DNA of 64,000 nt. Source: Amyelois transitella. Taxonomy: Eukaryota; Arthropoda; Insecta; Lepidoptera; Pyralidae. The notes beneath the pieces are model-generated. The model searched no databases. It was not told the DNA's origin and worked only from the letters and a program-made list of their open reading frames with translations. Shown here in pieces: positions 38,401 through 45,584 of this stretch; the first letter of the stretch is position 1; every line of letters starts with the position of its first letter. The stretch lies in contig NC_083510.1 in NCBI RefSeq assembly GCF_032362555.1, positions 2,197,501 to 2,261,500 of the forward strand, in the 5' to 3' direction. Position numbers and translations under genes: made by a program.

Positions 38401-41400
38401 TTAGTATAGATTTTAGTTCGGGTAGTTTTTCGAAGAGAAAATGAAACTCGTGTCGTTTACCGATGACTAAACACTCAAAGCTAACAAGTGACAAAACGTA
38501 GTAATATTTCCTAATAGCGTGTGAAATGCACTGCCCAGTCTCATAAGTGTGTGTTGTGAAGTCTGTTTGATCTATATTTTATCTTTATTATAGCCTTCCT
38601 TCAAACTGTGATGCGATTTCTTTTATTATTTATAGATAATGCATATGTTATAGGTTTTCCAGCTTTTTACCGCAGCTTCGAATATAACGCCACCTACAAA
38701 ATGCAACGAATTTATCGCCACATACAAAATAATACTTTAGTTTTTACCGGGATGAAATGACCTTATCCAGATTTTAATTTATATATACGTGATATTCAAA
38801 AAGATTAATTCAGTATAACAAGGGGTAAAAAACAAACAAATAAATTCACTTTAGCATACATACATACATATAGTCACGTCTATATCCATTGCGGGCTAGA
38901 CAGAGCCAACAGTCGAAAAGACTGACAAGTCACGTTCAGCTTTTTGGCTCGATGATAGAATTGAGATTCAAATAGTGACAGGTTGCTAGCTCATCGTCTA
39001 AAAGAAGAATCCCAAGTTTATAAGCATAGGCTTATAAACTTGGGATTCTTGATTGGGATCATCCACGGGAACGAGATGGAGTGGTCCTATTCTTTTTTTA
39101 TATTGGTGCCGGGAACCACACAGCACTTTAGCATTTATAATATAATTTGGGATACTTTCCTATTCTTAACTGACTGACCTGCATGGTTAGTATTGTGTGC
39201 GGCGAAGCTTATCGCTAGTCATTTGGAAAACACGCTGGGAACATTTCGCAACTGTGACGTCACAAGGATCTTGATTCGGTTATGATTTTATGATTAACAG
39301 GCCATTTATATTTAGTTACGGTATAGTTTAAAAGAGCGTTATCGTCATCATTTGTAGGTACTTCCATAATCTTCTGAATATATAAAAGAAGAAACTTTAT
39401 GACAAGAATAGAATAGATTTATCTTCAAAATTGGATACCACTTATTGACGTCACATCACTTAAATCTGATTATAACTACTACCGCTTCCAAAGCGCATGT
39501 ATAGAAGAAGCGGCGGAGTAAATAACACTGTAGCATTTTCACCGGACGTCAATTTACAAATATACATAGATCTCTTAAATCTAAATCGTGGACGAATGCA
39601 CATTGTCTTCATTAAAATAAAAACAGTAATAAATGTAAAACTAATTATTTCAATACGAATATTTCGTCAAGTGACTGACATATCAACATAGTCCAAACCG
39701 CTGGGTGTAGAGACTTGATATTTCTAGGTTCTAAGGAACAGGAATTATGGTAATATTTTTGTGTTACTCGGGCGCATTCTAGTAGTTTTATAAAAATCTA
39801 TGCTTTAGATTTCTCAACAGAGAGTCTGTTCTGATTTATATTAGGATAATATTATAGATGATCTCAACCTTGCAAAATTCTGAAGATAAAATCAGCACTC
39901 ATATGAATCGCGACGCCGTTTTTATCGCGCGATAAACTATTGCTGTTTCACTTTTTATTGTCACACCCTATTCTTAGTGTCATTTCTATTAAGTATTATT
40001 GTGTAATAGAGGCCGCCCGCGACTTTGTCCGCATGGAAACCCTATCAATCCTGCGGGAACTCTGGGCCTATGTGTTATTCTGGGTCTTTAGCTACTCACA
40101 TACCAAATTTCATCGTATTCGGTTCAGTAGTTTTTGCATGAAAGAGTAACAAACATACTTACTGACATCCTGACATACTCACAAACCTCATTTTCTCGAA
40201 TAATATTGGTAGGATAATATGTATGTAAAATTTTATAGTCCGACTTAAGTTCTCATCGTTCAAACATATAGCAACCGTTCCAAATTTGAAACACAAATAC
40301 CAAGTAAACGTTTATTATTGCAACAATTTGGACAATGATGTATGGTCAGAAAGGAAATGAAAATGTAATTCCTTCTTCCTTTCTTATGTCAGTTATGTCA
40401 GATTAATTAAGTTGGAAAATAATTTTATTTTTATTATTTCATTAAAAGGGCACTTCCAATTTCAACTACATGGCTTTAATCGTTTGTAGCTTTTAATTAT
40501 ATTAAGCATAGTAAAAGTTGTAAATATTGACCATGATTTAAAGAATTTATGTTTATAAGCTTGTATAAAATCAGGCGTAGTTATGAATTTGTAACAAATA
40601 GACCTCTGACTAGTTTACTAGCTTGTTCCTATGACTTCATACGGACACTATATCAAGTATTTCCATTTTTTTTTTATTTTACTTGCAATCTTCTGTTTTT
40701 GCTCTTGTATAGACTTTGAAATTCTATTTAATTATAGCTTTTTGTTTATTTTTTTTACTATTTATGCCTTCATCTGCTGACGGTACTTCCTAACAATACA
40801 GGCGACATAACTCGCGGCGTCCGCGACTCGAACCCACGATCTGCACCTTTCAGAGCCGCCTCATTATCTGAACCATCGGCTCTTGAACTATGGCATTTCC
40901 TTGTAACGTAATAGTTTTCATTTGTTTAGTTTACTTTTGAGTTGTTTAATATATATGACTTTTGTCAAAATAAAGATTTTAATTTGAAAATCTATACTAA
41001 TATTATAAAGCTGAAGGGTTTGTTTGTTTGTTTGAACACGCTAATTTCAGGAACTACTGGTTCGAATTGAAAAATTATTTACGTTGAATAGACCTTTTAT
41101 CGAGGAAGGCTTTGGGCTATTTAACATCACGCTGCAACTATAATGAGCGAAGAAATAATGGAGAACGTGAAAAAATCGGAGAAAATTATTCAACCTTGAG
41201 GGCTTCAATGATGCCCAAAATAACTATTCCACGCGGACGAAGTCGCGGGCACAGCTATAAATCATAAAATAGCTAAATGTTTGCGTGAGCAAGAACATGC
41301 GTTGATGTCTTTTATATGAAGATCGCTTTAAATGAAGCACGATGTAGGTAAGCCATTTTAACCGTACCATTGGAAAGTCATTTATTTCTTTGCTTGAACC

Positions 41401-44400
41401 AAAATAATTTATTTTTATACAATATAAAAAAAACTGATCCTGGATCGTGGTTTAGGTTTCACGTCATAATAAAAAGTGAAACAGTGATAGGTTCCACTTT
41501 TCGAAAAGACGCAACTTGGACTAATGTCTGCGGAGACGATATTTTTTCTACATACATTCATATAATCACGTCTATATCACTAGCGGGGTAGACAGAGCCA
41601 CCAGTCTTGAAAAGACTGATAGGCTACGTTCAGCTTGGCTTAATGATAGAGTTGAGATTAAAATAGTGACATGTGACTAGCCCATCCCCTAAAAGAAGAA
41701 TCTCAAGTTTATAAGCCCTTTCCCTTGGTTGCCTTTTACGGCATCCACGGGGAAGAGATGGAGTGGTCCTATTCTTTTTTCTATTGGTGTCGGGAACGAC
41801 ACGGCACACACATTTTGTTCTTATCACAGAAAAAACTGACGTTCTGCATTTTCCTTTATAGGGCTTTCAAAAGGACTTCCCTAATTTCGAACGGGAATTA
41901 AACAAAACTTATTCCGTGCCTAAGAATTCGCAAGATCTTATTTCTGTAATGATTCCGCTTCAAGTTCTTCGTAAACTTTGGACTCTTTCTCGGAATTTTT
42001 AAAACAATGATATTATTAAACGAATTTAATATATTCGCTGGTTAAGCACGCGTGACGGTGCGTATTTATTATCTTTTATACACGAAAATGATATAATCAT
42101 ATTTTATGGCGAGGAAACCCGTGTGTTCATTAAAAAATTTATGTGTAGCCGTGATCCAATCTGACCAGGATCTTTGCCCTAATTGTTCTGGAAGATCTGC
42201 AATGAGATACTTAGTTTTATTCTTTGAATACTTATAAGTTGCCGTGTGGTTTCCAGCACATACATACATATGGTCACGTCTATATCCCTTGCGGGGTAGA
42301 CAGAGCCAACAGTCTTCAAAAGACTGAATGGCTACGTTCAGCTATTTGGCTTAATGATAGAATTCCAGCACCTTAGAATAGAACTTATCCTTGCCACGGA
42401 TGACGTAAAAGGCGATTAAGGTAAGGTAACTTGGGATTGCTCTTGTACGCGATTAGCTAGCAACCTGTCACTATTTGAATCTCAACTCCATCATAAAGCC
42501 GTATAGCCCTATACATACATGTAATCACGTCTTTATCCCTTGCGGGGTAGACAGAGCCAACAATCTTGAAAAGACTGATAGGCCACGTTCAGCTGTTTGG
42601 CTTAATGATAGAATTGAGATTCAAATAGTGACCCATTCACATGACGGAGTGAGGTTCAATGACTCAAAAATTATAATGTAAAAATTTACGGGCACTCCGT
42701 TTATATATTAATTTTGTCTGTTTGTCGGTTTTTCCACCGATACAATCGCAGTAATTAACTGTTGCATCCGTGTTTGCGTGAATGTTAGGATTTTTACCAT
42801 ATACCGGGTCGGATTATAATTTTTAAGCATAGAATTGCATATTCATATCATAGTTTATCTAATTTAGCGTGAATACACACATTTTTAATTTATATTTGTA
42901 ACTTCCATACTAATGTAATCAAGAAAAAGAAATTGAAATTTTATTTGTAACGAATCAATGGAATAGAATCATGGAAAAAGATATGAATTGGTTCTATTAC
43001 AAAGTTCCGGAAACCACACGACACTCCGTGGGATAGACATGGAGTAATATAATCCCTTGTACAGGTCTTTTTTTTTACATTTTCATACATTATTTCTCAA
43101 TTTGTTTTCTAAGAATACCTTCTTTTTTTGTTCTAATTTTACAACATTATAGAAACCAAAAATGTTTTTTTTTGTGGGTAGATTCGATTAAAATATTTCG
43201 TCTTTTTGGTTTGTAAAATAGTGATACAATGTACAATATATTCTCAAATTTGTAATATTGATTAATATATTTCAACAAGTATAAAGAAGCATGGTTTGTT
43301 GTTTGCTGCAATAAAATACTATATTTAATTAATTAATAGGGTACTTTTCCTACAAAAGGGATTTGGAATGAGTCGTTTAACCCCCTTTTATTTTCCTAGG
43401 AATGGAAAATAAATCATTCCCTTTAACTAATAGATAGGAAATTACTAAGGGGCCTAGTTCTATTTAGAACAGTATGTAGTTGTAGGTAGATATACATTTA
43501 TTAAAGTACAAAGTATTTCCATGTTTTGAGATATGAATTTTACATGATTCAAAACCCAAATATGGATCCAAAAAAAAGTCTCCCAAATTTTTAAAATCCT
43601 TTTACGAAAAACGAAAATCAGCAGTCTACCACATAATTTGATTATAACATATTTTTATTAATTAATAATTGTATATGTGTAGTTTTTTTAAGATTGTTGG
43701 CTCTATCTACCCCGCAAGGGATATTGGCGTAATTCTATGTTACAAAAAGTAACATGTAATTTTTTTTTAAAATAAAAAAACTACCTACCGACGACACACA
43801 CTACACAAAACACTTTTCACTCACAACGCTTGCGACGGCGGCCGGTAACTCGCGCATGATCGCGTTATGCGCGTGCGCAGCCTCAACTCACAGTTAGCAC
43901 TGCCATGCTTGCGGGCTGCCCGCCGCGGGTTAGTCAGTCAGAGTCAATACGACACGCATTTGCGGATTATGTATAGAGAGCTGATTATTTTGCGTCAATA
44001 TAAATAAAAAAAATCTGCCCTAACATTATTTTTTACACACTGAAAGAAAAACGTTCCAGCCACGTCGCCACGAACACAGTCATGTTGTGGTCATCTTTAT
44101 AGTTTTTTATAAATTGTTAAGATTTTAAAGGGTTACTTTTCCTAAAAATAAAGGATTTCATCAAATTAAGTAAGTTAGTGCCTGTGATACGGTAATTATA
44201 TCAAACAAGCGTACCAGATATTTGATTTAACCAATGAATGACCCTTTTTCACTCTAAAGTTTCTTTACTGACAAAGTTACTACTGGTATTAAAAAAATAT
44301 TTGAGAAGCTAAGAAAATCTGGGAGGACACACCGGTTGATGTAAGATAAGGTAAATGCGAGATTAAGGGGTTGGTGTCAATTTTGAAGAGAATTTTGTTC

Positions 44401-45204
44401 TGTTTTTAAAAAGTATTCTGTGTCCGTTTTGAAGAACTTTATATTCTGTTCTTTAAAAGGAACGTAATCCTCAAGGAAATAAAGAGATTAGATTGTTTGT
44501 AGCTTTTTAAGAAATACTAAAAATATAAAAAGATGTAATGACTTAAATTTATTGAAATGTAAAATGACGTGAAAAAGTGCCTGAGAAGGCTTATTTTCTA
44601 AATAAAATATTAACTTTGATTTTGATTCATTAAAACAAAATATATCAAGTGTACATAGGGGCTTCTAATTTTCAATATAAAAATAACTATGATATAGTAT
44701 CATCTTCATAGCGTTTGTCTCATCCTGGTGTTACGCCATCCCTAGTAAGGTGCCTGGTAATCTTCCAAGCTCCCAATCGATCACACGAGAAACTAAAGTG
44801 CTAAACTACTTACTTTATTACTCTTTTTAAGGAGACATGCTGGGGAAATGGGATTCTAAATAATTTGATTTATTTTCAAATAAGTATACAAGGTATCGCT
44901 TATTGATGTCAACAAAAAAGTATTATATCCAAAGGCCATGCTTTGGAAAAAGGGCAGGGTAGAAGAAGCGCGGAACATACTACATACACACAATTAACAA
45001 ATAAAGATAAATCTTAACCGTGAACGAATGTACATTGTCTACATTTTAAAGTACGGAAAACTATGTAGAACACATTGCAAGAACTCACCTCTTAGACACA
45101 CTTAAACAACACTTGTCACACTGGCGCACCTGCCGCAATGTCCACAACTGACATAATCGAATCAACCTACTTACAGCCAAAGAAAGCAATACTAAAGCTG
45201 ACAT
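13197..45204 (-). CDS. spz: Spaetzle (Toll ligand precursor), long paralogue (spz-B)
   Basis: Six exons on minus: 45204-45175, 18912-18767, 18231-18017, 17546-17231, 13994-13821, 13374-13197; 1059 nt, 352 aa, all junctions GT-AG. Exon 1 (MSALVLLSLA, phase 0) joins LIWTLCRGG to give a signal peptide. The prodomain has a Cys-rich start (YSCPYGQNC, PSCAQPGLTYC), EQIIRKLIDAGQYDIRTLL, then a long Asn/Tyr/Pro-rich segment. RPRR (R246) precedes exactly 106 residues, the size of the active Drosophila fragment, with Cys 255, 293, 298, 302, 312, 341, 342, 344 and the motifs GYSSRCEQKY and IPSCCQC. The product is a secreted proform cut by a clip-domain protease and then bound by Toll. Exon 1 lies ~26 kb away and was chosen because spz-A has the same 10-residue phase-0 first exon; it is the least certain exon. 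Exons 2 to 6 are firm. Confidence 0.9.
13562..13810 (+). repeat. F1 copy ending 10 bp from a spz-B splice donor
   Basis: Nearly full F1 in the intron between spz-B exons 5 and 6, antisense to the gene. Its (ATGT)n tail stops at 13810; the exon 5 donor GTGAGT occupies 13820-13815. It fills more than half of this 446-bp intron. Confidence 0.85.
14175..14439 (-). repeat. F1 copy, nearly full length
   Basis: In spz-B intron 4. Reads from the tail (CATATAATCACGTCTATATC) to CGAGAACCACGG. Further partial F1 copies in this intron are at 14640-14805 (plus), 15361-15470 (minus) and 15936-16096 (plus). A separate LINE tail, CCTGGAATAAATGATTTTT, ends at about 15680 on plus. Confidence 0.85.
16380..16575 (+). 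other. GC-rich coding-like island of unknown origin
   Basis: About 190 bp of GC-rich sequence inside spz-B intron 4. One plus frame from about 16385 reads LANPKAILRASAPVRVRF, then ADSLTSFALRRFLDLMVED and LVGNVIERW, with mostly G or C third positions and an amphipathic helical look, to a stop near 16580. The frame has an upstream stop near 16373 and no initiator ATG, so it would be a terminal exon (possible acceptor CTATCCTCAG at about 16410) or a gene fragment. I do not recognise the family. The minus frame is open too but compositionally odd and unlike spaetzle. Confidence 0.35.
16597..16731. repeat. Tandem duplication, two 68-bp units
   Basis: GTGAAATGTGTTGTTTTATG starts at 16597 and again at 16665. 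The units differ at about two positions. It begins 20 bases beyond the coding-like island, so it may be part of the same inserted segment. Confidence 0.9.
16861..17112 (-). repeat. F1 copy, nearly full length
   Basis: In spz-B intron 4, same strand as the gene. Tail ACAATCACGTCTGTATCC at the left, head GGTGCCGAGAAACACATGGCAC at the right; its right end is about 120 bp from spz-B exon 4. Confidence 0.85.
18570..18730. repeat. F1 and F4 fragments in spz-B intron 2
   Basis: F1 3' part on minus at 18570-18650 (CATGACTTTATCCCTTACTG, GGCCATGTTCAGCTG), then an F4 fragment on plus at 18660-18730 (CATCCTCACCTCTCTGGAG). Confidence 0.6.
19040..19205 (-). repeat. LINE 3'-end fragment with perfect palindrome
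   Basis: Contains the palindrome 19080-19141: 27-bp exact arms (AATTACTGTATCAAATGCTC...) and an 8-nt loop. The right arm belongs to a repeat (GGAGCATTTGATACAGTAAT, AGAAATCTCTTCCAGTAG) seen again at 30880-31010 and, degraded, at 33330-33430, so the left arm is the inverted addition. Confidence 0.75.
19985..20290 (-). repeat. F1 copy followed by an RTE tail
   Basis: F1 on minus at 19985-20166, truncated at its 3' side and abutting a short F5 scrap (GCCCGCGACTTCGTCCG, 19966-19982). At 20193-20290 an RTE 3' end on minus (ACATAAAATCACGCC, CCACGATCCCTGCATAA, CATCCACATTCAT). Confidence 0.75.
20587..20628. repeat. Perfect palindrome, 19-bp arms, 4-nt loop
   Basis: TTGGGTTTTAGAATTTTGC, loop CTTA, then the exact reverse complement. 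Not within a recognised repeat. Confidence 0.85.
20892..21006 (-). repeat. F1 5' half with inverted head
   Basis: A plus-strand head (GTGCCGTGTGG, 20892-20902) directly abuts a minus F1 5' half running to CCACACGGC at 21006, so the element is bounded by inverted copies of its own first 11 bases. Confidence 0.7.
21396..21658 (-). repeat. F1 copy, full length
   Basis: Complete from ATACATACATATATATGGTC (tail, left) to GGTGCCGGGAACCACACGGCAC (head, right). Close to the family consensus, so a young copy. Confidence 0.9.
22262..22495 (-). repeat. LINE 3'-end fragment (F5)
   Basis: Read on minus: GGCCGCCCGCGGCTTCGTCC, CTGCGGGAACTCCGGGAT, ACCAAAATTCATCGTG, TTTTTGCGTGAAAGAGTAAC. The same family is on plus at 40008-40215. 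Known as a common lepidopteran retroposon end; the clade is not certain. Confidence 0.75.
22496..22931 (-). repeat. Two F1 copies in tandem
   Basis: 22496-22607 is an F1 with its middle deleted (tail GTCACGCCTG, then CATGGGAAAGAGATGGAGTG to the head); 22677-22931 is nearly full length (ATACATACCTACATATGGTC to GAACCACACGGCAC). Confidence 0.85.
23321..23559 (-). repeat. F1 copy, diverged
   Basis: ATACGTACATATAATCGCGT at the left to GACACCACACGGC at the right, with many substitutions and a lost internal hairpin arm. Confidence 0.8.
25037..25318 (+). repeat. Palindrome and LINE 3' end
   Basis: 25037-25064 is a palindrome with 12-bp arms (ACTTATATATCG) and loop TTCG. From about 25070 a LINE 3' end follows (CCCGGCAAACGTTGTTTTGC, GGCCGATTCTCAGACCTGC, TTCATGAGAATCGGTC, GTGATACGAGAATTTATAT), widespread in Lepidoptera. 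Confidence 0.75.
27050..27253 (+). repeat. F2 retroposon 3' end
   Basis: AAATGCTGCAGTGTAGTTTG, CCGCCGCTTCTTCTATACAT, GTGACGTCAATAAGTGATAC, then TTGAAAATAAATCTATTCTA with a (TTCTA)n tail. Confidence 0.8.
27470..27530. promoter_or_regulatory. NRF1-like motif in a small GC-rich patch
   Basis: TGCGCATGCGC (27492-27502) matches the NRF1/Ewg palindrome and sits in a ~60-bp GC-rich patch with AAGGTCACGG just upstream. It could be an intronic promoter or enhancer of spz-B; motif evidence only. Confidence 0.3.
28535..28705 (+). repeat. F4 copy
   Basis: GTCCCAGTTGCATCCTCCAC, GAGGAGGCCGGGGTATGCC, GATTGGGTGAATCAGG, ending CAGGATTCCTCACGAT-like text; internally deleted. Confidence 0.7.
28905..28950 (-). 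promoter_or_regulatory. GC-rich patch with CTCF-like core
   Basis: A 45-bp run of C/G in AT-rich intronic DNA. On minus it contains AGGTGGCGC (28944-28936), the core recognised by Drosophila CTCF, within GCGCCAGGTGGCGCC. Possible insulator inside the large spz-B intron; unproven. Confidence 0.3.
31411..31645 (-). repeat. F1 copy, diverged
   Basis: ACATATAATCACGCCTATATC at the left to GTCATACGGCATC at the right; lacks part of the head. Confidence 0.8.
32193..32475 (-). repeat. F2 retroposon 3' end
   Basis: TATTAGAATAGAACAG tail at the left, then CACTTATTGACG-type block, AGAAGCGGCGGAACAAACTA and TTGTGGACGAATGCACATTG. Confidence 0.8.
32505..32753 (+). repeat. F1 copy, diverged
   Basis: GTATGGTTTCCGG head remnant, TTTCCCATGGATGTTATAAA, CTAGCAACCTGTCACTATTT, and a weak TATATATATGATTACATG tail. 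Confidence 0.8.
33051..33320 (+). repeat. F1 copy, full length
   Basis: GTGCTGTGTGGTTCCCGGCACC to CGTGATCATATGTATGTATG. Close to consensus. Confidence 0.9.
33540..33812 (+). repeat. F1 copy, nearly full length
   Basis: Starts ACGTGTGGTACCTGGCAC and ends CGTGACCATATGTATATATG with a (GTAT)n tail. Second of three same-strand copies within 1.1 kb. Confidence 0.9.
33876..34125 (+). repeat. F1 copy
   Basis: ACGTGTGGTTCCCGGCAC, CCCATGGATGTCGTAAAAGG, ends CTACCCCGCAAGGGATGTAG with a decayed tail. Confidence 0.85.
35320..35491. repeat. F2-related fragment and (AT)n microsatellite
   Basis: 35320-35430 resembles the F2 block (ACGTCAAATAAATTACTT, CTACTGCCGCTTCCAAGGCG) in a second subtype also seen at 60000-60130. 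At 35446-35491 an uninterrupted (AT)n run of about 46 bp. Confidence 0.7.
35910..36137 (+). repeat. F1 copy, tail missing
   Basis: CTGTGTGGTTTATGGCAC to ACTGTTGGCTCTGTCC, with short duplications inside (CTACTACTACTATG). An RTE-tail scrap follows at 36240-36330. Confidence 0.8.
36457..36733 (+). repeat. F1 insertion with 12-bp target duplication and 5' extra bases
   Basis: ATTTTGTTACTT flanks the element at 36445-36456 and 36734-36745. Between the left duplicate and the family head (GTGCCG at 36475) lie 18 extra bases that contain GCCGT and GTGCC, like abortive copies of the head. The rest is close to consensus. Confidence 0.85.
37705..37939 (-). repeat. F1 copy
   Basis: TACATACATATAGTCACGTC at the left to GCCGGGAACCACACGGC at the right; the CCATGGG block is deleted. 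Confidence 0.85.
38205..38412 (+). repeat. LINE 3'-end fragment (F5, second type)
   Basis: CTAGCTGTGCCCGCAAGTTC, GTCCGCGTGGAATAGTTATT, TTGCAGCCTGACTTTTTTAT, CTTTATATTATTAGTATAG. The inverse copy is at 40985-41262 (minus). Confidence 0.75.
38856..39126 (-). repeat. F1 copy with internal palindrome
   Basis: Full-length F1 whose middle carries a perfect palindrome, 39005-39050: AAGAATCCCAAGTTTATAAG.. arms of 21 bp and loop ATAG. The expected consensus CCTATCCCTTAGTCGCC has been replaced by the reverse complement of the preceding 21 bases. Confidence 0.9.
39408..39690 (-). repeat. F2 retroposon 3' end
   Basis: AGAATAGATTTATCTTCAAA at the left, CACTTATTGACGTCACATCA, AGAAGAAGCGGCGGAGTAAA, CGTGGACGAATGCACATTGT. 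Confidence 0.8.
39905..40215 (+). repeat. MITE fragment and F5 LINE end
   Basis: 39905-39990 (AATCGCGACGCCGTTTTTATC, GCGCGATAAACTATTG) matches one end of the inverted-repeat element at 8544-8686. 40008-40215 is the F5 LINE 3' end that also occurs inverted at 22262-22495. Confidence 0.7.
40790..40895 (-). repeat. tRNA-derived SINE head or tRNA relic
   Basis: On minus: GAGCCGATGGTTCAGATAATGAG resembles an A-box region and GTGGGTTCGAGTCGC is a good B box. The spacing suits a tRNA-type pol III promoter, but no cloverleaf with a paired acceptor stem forms. Different from F3. Confidence 0.5.
40985..41262 (-). repeat. LINE 3'-end fragment (F5, second type)
   Basis: Read on minus: TATAGCTGTGCCCGCGACTT, CGTCCGCGTGGAATAGTTATT, TTATAGTTGCAGCGTGATG, TATAATATTAGTATAGATT at the end. 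Same family as 38205-38412, opposite orientation. Confidence 0.75.
41550..41807 (-). repeat. F1 copy, nearly full length
   Basis: ACATTCATATAATCACGTCT at the left to GTCGGGAACGACACGGCAC at the right. Confidence 0.9.
42240..42505 (+). repeat. Outer F1 copy interrupted by another F1
   Basis: Head GCCGTGTGGTTTCCAGCA (42241-42258) resumes at 42371 (CCTTAGAATAG, CACGGATGACGTAAAAGG) and runs to about 42505. A minus F1 (42259-42362) sits between copies of TTCCAGCA. A third, minus, fragment (42508-42633) follows directly. Confidence 0.85.
42259..42362 (-). repeat. 5'-truncated F1 inserted in an F1
   Basis: ACATACATATGGTCACGTC tail at the left, cut short at the AGAATT side. Flanked by an 8-bp duplication TTCCAGCA (42251-42258, 42363-42370). 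5' truncation plus duplication fit target-primed reverse transcription. Confidence 0.9.
43785..43960 (-). promoter_or_regulatory. GC-rich island, possible alternative promoter of spz-B
   Basis: CpG-rich block (GCGACGGCGGCCGG, GCGCGTGCGCAGCC, GCCCGCCGCGGG) 1.3 kb inside spz-B intron 1. On minus it ends TGTGTGTCGTCG|GTAGGTAG, a possible donor at about 43787, so it could be a non-coding first exon. NRF1-like GCGCGTGCGCA is included. No transcript evidence is available. Confidence 0.4.
44865..45065 (-). repeat. F2 retroposon 3' end
   Basis: AAGGTATCGCTTATTGATGTC, AGAAGAAGCGCGGAACATAC and GTGAACGAATGTACATTGTC; lacks its clear tail. Confidence 0.7.
45175..45204 (-). CDS. spz: spz-B coding exon 1 (signal-peptide start)
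   Basis: ATG TCA GCT TTA GTA TTG CTT TCT TTG GCT followed by GTAAGTAGG, a consensus donor. The ten residues are hydrophobic and complete the half signal peptide at the start of exon 2 (acceptor TTTTTTTTCAG, phase 0). Size and phase match exon 1 of spz-A. A rival phase-0 donor near 20352 gives no signal peptide. Confidence 0.7.
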
Positions 45205-45330
45205 ATTGTTGTCCTCACACCTTATCACTTTCCATCTCTTTCACACTCATAGAACAAACTGGGACAGACAGACAATTAGTGAAAAGTGGTCAGGTTTGGT
45301 GATCACTCAATAAATCGTCGTCTGATCGAT
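45205..45330 (-). promoter_or_regulatory. 5'UTR/promoter region of spz-B with upstream ORF
   Basis: Immediately upstream of the spz-B ATG. A 12-codon upstream ORF, ATG at 45250 to TGA at 45215, ends ten bases before the start codon and contains a second in-frame ATG. AATAAAAATCGATCAGACG near 45330 could be a weak TATA/initiator region. The true transcription start may lie further up, by splicing. Confidence 0.4.
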
Positions 45331-45584
45331 TTTTATTTGATTGGGCGCAGCTGCGTTTTAATTTGAATCTTAAATACTATCACCATTAGGTTTATAGTTA
45401 GAAATAAATAAGTATATATGACACATAGAATAATTTACTAAGTTTCGGTAAGTGGTTTTCGTTGGATATTTCCACAGATACATCGTCACTTAAAATATAT
45501 TAAACCCTGTCGTATGAATGATGTAAAAGGGCGACTAAGATAATATAGAAATCATCATATTGACCAAAAATAAATATAGTGTGC

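Larger units (their letters stand above)
18913..45174 (-). other. spz-B intron 1, about 26 kb, packed with retroposons
   Basis: Holds most of the window's F1 copies. Minor fragments not listed separately: F4 at 19545-19625 and 26320-26400 (plus); F1 at 21788-21856 (minus), 24181-24304, 25535-25613, 26160-26266, 29283-29375, 34872-34968, 36970-37083 (internal deletion) and 43684-43740 (plus), 27983-28071 (minus), and a rearranged piece at 24710-24850; LINE tails at 30590-30700, 30880-31010, 33330-33430 and 44575-44635; RTE-tail scraps at 30060-30115 and 36240-36330; microsatellites (ATC)n at 24106-24123 and (AG)n near 29413. No protein-coding exon was recognised. Stretches such as 23600-24100, 29460-30500, 34130-34850 and 42700-43650 look empty. 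Confidence 0.7.
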
